12,662 bases of DNA from Neisseriales bacterium (GTDB lineage Bacteria > Pseudomonadota > Gammaproteobacteria > Burkholderiales > UBA11063): NCBI GenBank assembly GCA_008017145.1, contig SSGY01000130.1, positions 1 through 12,662 on the forward strand, given 5' to 3'. Below, piece by piece: positions 6,394 to 12,662 of the stretch. The notes under the pieces are model-generated. The model was not told the DNA's origin. It did not search any database and saw only the letters and a program-made list of their open reading frames with translations. Each line of letters begins with the position of its first letter. Within the stretch, counting starts at the first letter, position 1. The translations under genes were made by a program, and so were the position numbers.

Positions 6394-7410
6394 ATGTCTA
6401 AAATTAAAATAGCGATTAATGGATATGGTCGTATTGGACGCAACGTTCTACGTGCGTTATTTGAAGCAAAACGTACTAATGAATTCGAAATTGTAGCAGT
6501 TAATGATCTGGGTGGTGATTTGGATGTTCAAGCGTTGATTACACAACGTGACACTGTGCAAGGTTATTTTAACCACGAAGTTAAAGTAGTTGAAGGTGGT
6601 TTGAGTATTGATGGTCACTTTATTCGTTTTCTAGCAGAACGTGATCCTAAAAATTTACCATGGAAAGACTTGGGAATTGATGTAGTTATGGAATGTACGG
6701 GAGTATTTAACTCTAAAGCTAAATCTAGTGCACATATTGCTGCTGGTGCTAAGCGTGTTGTTTTATCAGCTCCTGGCGATAAAGATGTTGATGCAACTAT
6801 CGTTTATGGTGTAAATGAGAGCGTGCTAAAAGCGGGTATGACGGTAGTGTCAAATGCTTCTTGTACTACTAATGCATTGGCTCCAGTAGCTAAAGTTTTA
6901 AATGATAAGATTGGGATTGAACACGGTTTAATGACGACAATTCATGCTTTTACGAATGATCAAGTTTTAACTGATGTTTATCATTCAGATGCGCGCCGTG
7001 CTCGTTCTGCGGTTATGTCAATGATTCCAACCAAAACTGGTGCTGCGGCAAATGTAGGTCTAGTTGTTCCAGAACTTTTGGGTAAATTGGATGGTTTAGC
7101 AGTGCGCGTACCAACAATCAATGTATCTTTAGTTGATTTGACTTTTACTGCAAAACGTGCAACAACTAAAGAAGAGATTAATTCTTTGATGAAAGAAGCT
7201 TCTGAAGGAGCTTTAAAAGGTATTTTAGCTTATAATGAGCAAAAATTAGTTTCAATGGACTTTAATCACACTTCTGCATCATCTACTTTTGATGCAACAC
7301 AAACTCGTGTGGATGGCAATTTAGTTAAAATTTTTGCGTGGTATGATAACGAGTGGGGCTTCTCAAACCGTATGTTAGACACAGCTAAGGCATTGGTTAA
7401 CGCTAAATAA
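6394..7410 (+). CDS. gap: Glyceraldehyde-3-phosphate dehydrogenase (NAD-type)
   Basis: Glycolytic oxidation and phosphorylation of glyceraldehyde 3-phosphate to 1,3-bisphosphoglycerate in the cytoplasm. At 338 residues it is full length. It shows the Rossmann motif [13 protein letters not shown] (8-20), the adenosine-ribose-binding Asp in VNDLG (36-40) that favours NAD, ECTGVF (100-105), the active-site signature [12 protein letters not shown] with nucleophile C157, the base H184 (TTIHAFTND), the phosphate-site region [11 protein letters not shown] (197-207), and [12 protein letters not shown] (316-327). The segment [14 protein letters not shown] resembles GAPDHs I recall from betaproteobacteria rather than E. 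coli GapA; this is memory, not a search. Where the family commonly has a K/R-Y-D-S/T turn, this one reads TQRDTVQG (50-57). Its own promoter and a good ribosome binding site indicate high, independent expression. Confidence 0.97.
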   Translation: MSKIKIAINGYGRIGRNVLRALFEAKRTNEFEIVAVNDLGGDLDVQALITQRDTVQGYFNHEVKVVEGGLSIDGHFIRFLAERDPKNLPWKDLGIDVVMECTGVFNSKAKSSAHIAAGAKRVVLSAPGDKDVDATIVYGVNESVLKAGMTVVSNASCTTNALAPVAKVLNDKIGIEHGLMTTIHAFTNDQVLTDVYHSDARRARSAVMSMIPTKTGAAANVGLVVPELLGKLDGLAVRVPTINVSLVDLTFTAKRATTKEEINSLMKEASEGALKGILAYNEQKLVSMDFNHTSASSTFDATQTRVDGNLVKIFAWYDNEWGFSNRMLDTAKALVNAK

Positions 7411-7430
7411 TACCAGCATTAAAGTATAAA

Positions 7431-7439
7431 TGGTATAAT
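7431..7439 (+). promoter_or_regulatory. Extended -10 promoter downstream of gap
   Basis: TGGTATAAT is a perfect extended -10 starting 20 bases after the gap stop codon. Nothing resembling TTGACA lies at the usual distance. A start near 7446 would begin the transcript about five bases before the hairpin at 7451-7502. The transcript could be a mreB leader of about 200 bases or a short RNA of its own. Confidence 0.5.
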
Positions 7440-7450
7440 CAACACTGAAC

Positions 7451-7502
7451 CAGATTCGTTGTTTTACAAAGTGCAGTTGCAGCTTTATTAACGACGAATC
7501 TG
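7451..7502 (+). other. Long two-part hairpin between gap and mreB (structured leader, small RNA or terminator)
   Basis: Arms 7451-7463 and 7490-7502 pair over 13 positions, with a single G-U wobble and no mismatch. Inside, 7468-7474 pairs with 7479-7486 (seven pairs, one bulged G, AGTT loop). The two helices are separated by a small internal loop, as in structured RNAs. A clean T run does not follow at once (ATTTATGTTTATATATT; longer T runs start near 7525), so it is a poor intrinsic terminator, although it could still end gap transcription. Its position right after the TGGTATAAT promoter suggests a 5'-end stem-loop or a small RNA. I recognise no known RNA family. Confidence 0.45.
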
Positions 7503-7572
7503 ATTTATGTTTATATATTCATTGTTTTTGATTTTTGCCGTATTTAATAAAAATTTGCCATGTATTTTTGTT

Positions 7573-7613
7573 AGTATTTTGTGTTTAAGAGTCAAATACT
7601 GTGGGTATATATT
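7573..7613 (+). promoter_or_regulatory. Candidate mreB promoter with inverted repeat over the -35
   Basis: TTAAGA (7585-7590), 17 bases and TATATT (7608-7613) form a moderate sigma70-like promoter about 36 bases before mreB. Arms 7573-7581 and 7593-7600 (AGTATTT with bulge, then CAAATACT) make an 8-pair inverted repeat whose loop carries the -35 hexamer. That layout would suit a repressor or activator site. The surrounding sequence is very AT-rich, so both elements could be chance. Confidence 0.3.
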
Positions 7614-7636
7614 GCAAAATAAAATAATGATTTTAA

Positions 7637-8694
<1,058 letters not shown>

Positions 8695-8695
<1 letters not shown>

Positions 8696-9483
8696 TGCAC
8701 AAATTTAAGCTGTGGCTTATACTGATTAGTATAGGCCTTATTGCATTTGATAAGTACTCTTTTATAAGCAATTTCCGCGACAGTGTCGTGATTTGGATGC
8801 AAAAACAAACCTCACTTTTATTTTATCGTATTCAGAGTTATCCACGCCTACTTTTACTTCATACAACACAGCAGCAAGAATTGGCATCTCAAAATACTCA
8901 GTTAAAAAAACAAATAGAGGAATATTCTTTATTGCTCAAACAGAGTAAAAATCAAACTCATGACGTAGCAGCAGTTAATCAGCTTAACCCTAATGGGGTT
9001 TATGACGATTTTAGTCAGATCGTTGCAAAAGCTATCTTGGATGTAAACTTCTTTGTTAACAATCAAATGCTCATTGATGTTGGAAGTACTAAAGGTTCCC
9101 AAATTGGTGCGGCAGTAGTTAATCGTGATGGAGTAGTTGGTCAAGTTTATAATGTCAATGCCAACAGTTCTCAGGTAACACTTATTACTAATCCCGAATT
9201 CAAAATTTATGTTGAGCAATCCGTGACTAAGTCTAAAATGTTGGCTCAGGGTAGCGGCAATGGCAATATAATTGTCCGTTATCTGGACAAGAATGACAAA
9301 ATTCAAGCTGGTGATATTTTAGAAACAACTGGTTTAGATGATGTTTATCCAGCACGAATTCCTGTTGCTAAAGTGGTTAAAGTTTTCTATGAAAATAATG
9401 GGTTTAATAGTGCATTATGCGTGCCCGTCGTCGATTTTCATCAATTACAATATGTTTTGGTACTAAAATATGATAGTAAATAA
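8695..9483 (+). CDS. mreC: Cell shape-determining protein MreC
   Basis: Bitopic membrane protein that links cytoplasmic MreB to periplasmic PBP2 and RodA. It has one membrane segment near 5-18 with a short cytoplasmic end, then a periplasmic coiled-coil region (about 55-88, rich in Gln and Leu). The paired beta domains follow: VGSTKGSQIGAAVVNRDGVV (129-148) with V-G-Q-V and N-x-S-S-x-V-x-L-I, then GDILETTGLDDVYPARIPVA (206-225). At 262 residues it is short (E. coli 367) and ends right after the second beta domain, without a Pro-rich tail. The ATG shares one base with the mreB stop (TAATG) and has no clear Shine-Dalgarno, so translation probably depends on termination-reinitiation. It overlaps mreD by 14 bases. 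Confidence 0.95.
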
Positions 9484-9943
9484 CTTACGTTTAATAATAT
9501 TTTGTATCATCTTGGTTTTTGCTCAATTCCTAATTAATAATCTAACTATATTTTATGTTGATATTTTAGCCATTGTTTTGGTATGCCTACTAATGGGGGG
9601 CAATTATAGTTGGACTCAGTTAATTATATTGAGTTTGTTAGCAGATCTATTTGGACATTGGTATCTCGGCAGCCACTTGCTGGCGATTACTATTTTGAGT
9701 GTTTTTAGTGCAAAATTTACTAGCTTTTACCGGGTTAGTAATTGGCTGCCACGAACGATAATGGCAAATATATTTTTTTCTATTTTGTTATTAATTATTT
9801 ATTTGATTGATGTAGTATTGGGTAAGGTGTTTACTTCTCTGAATAGTTTGCTTTTTGAGGTTGTGGTATTGATGCCGCTCATTCAATTTATTTTACAAAA
9901 ATTTGTTAATCTGCGTTCTTCTGATATTATTTTCTATGACTAA
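9470..9943 (+). CDS. mreD: Rod shape-determining protein MreD
   Basis: Polytopic inner-membrane component of the elongation complex. The 157 residues (E. coli 162) are almost wholly hydrophobic, with about five or six membrane segments (near 6-24, 28-43, 48-62, 66-82, 97-117, 126-146). The family-typical stretch LSLLADLFGHWYLGSHLLA (54-72) matches the usual G-L-L-x-D pattern followed by L-G. The start at 9470 lies inside the end of mreC (14-base overlap) with only weak purines before it, so coupling to mreC translation is likely. The identification rests on hydrophobic pattern and on position between mreC and mrdA; sequence conservation of MreD is generally low. Confidence 0.93.
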   Translation: MIVNNLRLIIFCIILVFAQFLINNLTIFYVDILAIVLVCLLMGGNYSWTQLIILSLLADLFGHWYLGSHLLAITILSVFSAKFTSFYRVSNWLPRTIMANIFFSILLLIIYLIDVVLGKVFTSLNSLLFEVVVLMPLIQFILQKFVNLRSSDIIFYD

Positions 9944-11909
9944 ATCAAGAATAATTGCAGCCTATCTTTTTGTCATCGCTGGGGTTTCTGTCCTCTATGC
10001 CCGCTATGCTTATCTGCAAATTTCAGATCATAAAGAACTATTGGTTAAAGCAGTAGAGAATTATTCTTCAATTGTTGCAACACAACCAGTGCGTGGGGGA
10101 ATTATTGATCGGGAAAGTATTGTCCTAGCAGATAACCGTGTATCCTATGCGGTAGCTATTTTACCTAAAGATGCTAAAAGCATTGAATCAACTTTTAGTT
10201 TGTTAGAAAGCCAGATAAACTTAACTGCTTTTGACAAGAAAAAATATTTTAAGCAACTAAAACAATCCAAGAATTTTGATTGGGTTATTATTAAAGATGA
10301 TTTATCTAATACCGAAGTGGCTAACTTAACTTCGCATAATTATTTATTCCCTGAGTTAAATGTTTTTGCACATACCAAGCGTTATTATCCATTTTCGGAT
10401 CTTTATGCTCACAGTATTGGTTATGTTGGACGAGTGAGTCAAAGTGATAGGAAGAAACTTGGTTTAGATGGAATATTAAAAAACTATTTGGCAAATGATT
10501 ACATCGGTAAAAGTGGTCTTGAACAGCAATATGAGTCAATGATGCGTGGATCAATTGGTAAGAAAATTATTCGTACCGATGCCTTTGGTAATGAGGTTGG
10601 CTTAATTAGCAATACTCCAGCGGTTGATGGTTATACACTACAACTAACAATTGATAACCGGCTTCAACAAAAAGCATCACAGTTATTGGGCGATCGCAAA
10701 GGTGCGATTGTTGCGCTTGATCCGCAAACAGGCGGAGTTTTAGTCTTTGTTTCCAAACCATCTTATGATGCTAATTTATTCCTTGATGGAATTAGTCCTG
10801 ATGATTGGGATGAACTTCAACAAGACAAAGGTAATCCATTATTAAACCGCACTATTCAGGGTACTTATCCACCTGGCTCGACCTTTAAACCATTTTTAGC
10901 TGCAGCATCGCTATATTTGGGTGTTCGCAATGCAAATTATCGTTTTCATGATGTCGGATTTTTTACTCTGCCAGGCTCTTCGCATCGCTTTAGAAATAGT
11001 GGAAATGAAGTATTGGGAACTATTGGTATTGTTGATGCAGTAGCTCACTCTTCCGATGCCTTCTTTTACAAACTTGGTTTAGATATGGGCGTTGATCGAA
11101 TGGATAAGACCCTACCGTTTTTTGGACTAGGACAAAAAACTGGCATTGATTTACCGCAAGAAAATAGTGGTTTATTACCATCGCGAGCGTGGAAAGCAAA
11201 ACGCTTTGCTAAAGATCCATATCAACGCAACTGGTTGCCAGCCGATAGTGTTACTATGGGAGTAGGGCAAGGATTTAATCATTATACACCATTGCAAATG
11301 GCCTATGCAACTAGCATCCTAGCTGATGATGGTGTGGCACACCGTCCGCATTTATTAAATCGTGTTTTAAATAAAAATGGTACTATTGTTAGCGTATACC
11401 CAGAATCAAGCGTCAAAATCCCAATCAATAAAACAGATTTAGATCTAGTTAAACTGGGGATGCAGCGCGTAATGCAAATTGGTACTGGGTCTAAAGTTGG
11501 TGCTGGAGCTAAATATACTATGGCAGGAAAAACTGGAACTGCTCAAGTTGTCGCTTTGCAACAAAATTCGCGTAAATCTAAATTCAGTGGCAGTCAGTAT
11601 AAGGATCACTCATGGTTTATTGCTTTTGCCCCAGTCGAAAACCCTAAAATAGCCATTGCGGTGGTAGTAGAAAATGGTGGCTGGGGTGCGAGCGCAGCAG
11701 GACCAATTGTGCGCCAAATTTTTGACAGTTATTTACTAGCTTCAGAAAGTGCGGTAGTAGAGTCACAAGTTATTTATAAACGCTTTAGACCTGTTGATTC
11801 ATCTAGTCCATCAGTGCCAGCTGTTGCAGATGAGGCGGATGATTCAAGCTCAGAGACAGAGAATAGTGATGCTGGAGGAGATGCAGATGATTCAACAACA
11901 AACCAATAA
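9936..11909 (+). CDS. mrdA: Peptidoglycan transpeptidase PBP2 (MrdA)
   Basis: Class B penicillin-binding protein that cross-links peptidoglycan made by RodA during lateral growth. It has one membrane anchor near 5-22, then a periplasmic pedestal with RGGIIDRE (47-54), [20 protein letters not shown] (152-171) and [10 protein letters not shown]. The transpeptidase domain carries STFK with nucleophile S315, the second motif as SSD (372-374) and K532-T-G. These compare with S330 and K544 in E. coli. I choose ATG 9936 (657 residues). A TTG at 9903 would place eleven hydrophobic residues ahead of a normal anchor. The ATG overlaps the mreD stop by 8 bases with no clear Shine-Dalgarno, so coupling is likely. 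The last 35-40 residues are an acidic Ser/Asp/Glu-rich tail, presumably disordered and periplasmic, whose DNA also encodes the rodA ribosome binding site. Confidence 0.97.
   Translation: MTKSRIIAAYLFVIAGVSVLYARYAYLQISDHKELLVKAVENYSSIVATQPVRGGIIDRESIVLADNRVSYAVAILPKDAKSIESTFSLLESQINLTAFDKKKYFKQLKQSKNFDWVIIKDDLSNTEVANLTSHNYLFPELNVFAHTKRYYPFSDLYAHSIGYVGRVSQSDRKKLGLDGILKNYLANDYIGKSGLEQQYESMMRGSIGKKIIRTDAFGNEVGLISNTPAVDGYTLQLTIDNRLQQKASQLLGDRKGAIVALDPQTGGVLVFVSKPSYDANLFLDGISPDDWDELQQDKGNPLLNRTIQGTYPPGSTFKPFLAAASLYLGVRNANYRFHDVGFFTLPGSSHRFRNSGNEVLGTIGIVDAVAHSSDAFFYKLGLDMGVDRMDKTLPFFGLGQKTGIDLPQENSGLLPSRAWKAKRFAKDPYQRNWLPADSVTMGVGQGFNHYTPLQMAYATSILADDGVAHRPHLLNRVLNKNGTIVSVYPESSVKIPINKTDLDLVKLGMQRVMQIGTGSKVGAGAKYTMAGKTGTAQVVALQQNSRKSKFSGSQYKDHSWFIAFAPVENPKIAIAVVVENGGWGASAAGPIVRQIFDSYLLASESAVVESQVIYKRFRPVDSSSPSVPAVADEADDSSSETENSDAGGDADDSTTNQ
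11874..11880 (+). promoter_or_regulatory. Strong rodA ribosome binding site inside mrdA
   Basis: GGAGGAG, the best Shine-Dalgarno match in the window, lies within the Gly-Gly-Asp codons of the PBP2 tail, six bases before ATG 11887. It decides the rodA start: an in-frame ATG at 11881 directly abuts it and is too close to use. Unlike the coupled mreC, mreD and mrdA starts, rodA can load ribosomes independently. Confidence 0.8.
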
Positions 11910-12662
11910 ACTGCAACGATTTTGGGCATATATTCTTAATTTTGATTATATCCTGATATTATTATTGTTGTGTTTATTCGTGGTTAATGGCTTTATTCAA
12001 TACTCAGCGAATGACCAAATAATGACCAGAATGTATAATGATGGCGTTTATCTAGGTATTTCTTTTATTATTATGCTGGTGGTAGCAGGGATTCATATCA
12101 ATCGGATTCGCTCTTTTGCCTTCCCGTTGTATATTCTTTCATTGATTTTAATTGCTTTAGTCTTGGTCATTGGAGTCAAGGTTAATGGTGCTAGGCGTTG
12201 GCTTAATTTGGGTATTAGAATACAACCATCTGAATTATGCAAATTATCTGTCCCGCTATTAGTTGCATATGCTTTATCGTTTAAAGATCATATACTTAGC
12301 TATAAGGATTTTATTTTAGGTTTTGTAATTATTGCGATACCATTTGCGCTGATTGCCAAACAACCTGATCTTGGCACTGGAATATTGGTTTTTTCTGCAG
12401 GGTTTTTTGTCTTATTTTTTGCTGGTTTGCCGTGGAAAGTAATGATCATTAGTTTGGTATCTATTGTAGCATCTAGTCCACTGATCTGGGGATTACTTAA
12501 AGACTACCAGAAGCATCGGATTTTAACTTTGATTGACCCACAGTCGGATCCTTTGGGTAAAGGTTACCATATTATTCAAGGGGTAATTGCGATTGGGTCT
12601 GGTGGTTTGCATGGTCAAGGATACTTGCATGGTAGCCAAGTTCATTTGAATTTTATTCCTGA
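11887..12662 (+). CDS. rodA: Peptidoglycan glycosyltransferase RodA, C-terminus cut by window edge
   Basis: SEDS-family membrane enzyme that polymerises lipid II into glycan strands and works with PBP2. The frame is open from ATG 11887 to the right edge: 258 complete codons of a protein of about 370 residues (E. coli RodA 370). Several membrane segments are visible (about 22-37, 54-69, 78-95, 118-131, 141-157, 165-182, 185-201). Family motifs are clear: [20 protein letters not shown] (100-119), [11 protein letters not shown] (158-168), [20 protein letters not shown] (215-234) and [10 protein letters not shown] (237-246). The last complete codons read NFIP, the beginning of the FIPE-x-x-T-D-F motif. 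It overlaps mrdA by 23 bases and has a strong ribosome binding site. The catalytic part beyond the motif is outside the window. Confidence 0.96.
   Translation, partial: MIQQQTNKLQRFWAYILNFDYILILLLLCLFVVNGFIQYSANDQIMTRMYNDGVYLGISFIIMLVVAGIHINRIRSFAFPLYILSLILIALVLVIGVKVNGARRWLNLGIRIQPSELCKLSVPLLVAYALSFKDHILSYKDFILGFVIIAIPFALIAKQPDLGTGILVFSAGFFVLFFAGLPWKVMIISLVSIVASSPLIWGLLKDYQKHRILTLIDPQSDPLGKGYHIIQGVIAIGSGGLHGQGYLHGSQVHLNFIP

Noticed and set aside
7503..7572. Near-repeat of a TTTGCC-containing stretch (about 7535-7541 and 7554-7561) in the mreB leader
   Set aside because: The match is short and embedded in T/A-rich sequence, so it is not distinguishable from chance.
8929..9306. A 125-codon minus-strand frame inside mreC
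   Set aside because: MreC is identified by conserved motifs across the same bases; the antisense translation shows no recognisable pattern.
9903..9935. TTG start for mrdA
   Set aside because: It would add eleven hydrophobic residues encoded inside mreD; ATG 9936 gives a normal short N-terminus before the anchor.

Overview
The window is AT-rich (roughly 38-40% G+C by eye) chromosomal DNA with ordinary bacterial gene architecture: AGGA-type ribosome binding sites, sigma70-like promoters, and tightly packed, often overlapping genes. A mreB-mreC-mreD-mrdA-rodA cluster, an Alr-type racemase, a lipobox lipoprotein and a proteobacterial-type GAPDH point to a Gram-negative rod of the Proteobacteria. 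An AT-rich betaproteobacterium of the Neisseriales kind is my best guess, from remembered resemblance of GapA and the thioesterase; it is not proven here.

Layout. (1) 1-1086, minus strand: an outer-membrane-type lipoprotein cut by the left edge, with a hairpin over its ribosome binding site. (2) 1284-4208, plus strand: an apparent operon of two tail-anchored microproteins, a four-helix basic membrane protein, a 63-residue two-helix membrane protein, alanine racemase and a hotdog acyl-CoA thioesterase. (3) 4286-7410: transketolase and glyceraldehyde-3-phosphate dehydrogenase, each with its own promoter. (4) 7411-7648: a non-coding stretch with a promoter, a long two-part hairpin and a second promoter-like site. 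(5) 7649-12662: the cell elongation cluster mreB, mreC, mreD, mrdA (PBP2) and rodA, each gene overlapping the next; rodA runs off the right edge.

Functionally, alr supplies D-alanine for peptidoglycan precursors. RodA polymerises and PBP2 cross-links them under the direction of MreBCD. Tkt and GapA serve the pentose phosphate pathway and glycolysis. The unexplained parts are the four small or medium membrane proteins ahead of alr, the lipoprotein, and the RNA hairpins at 1087-1132, 1676-1701 and 7451-7502. I see no mobile element, CRISPR array, tRNA or rRNA. Most of the window is housekeeping, and I do not claim a new defence or biosynthetic system. Two real genes, the lipoprotein and rodA, have only one terminus inside the window.
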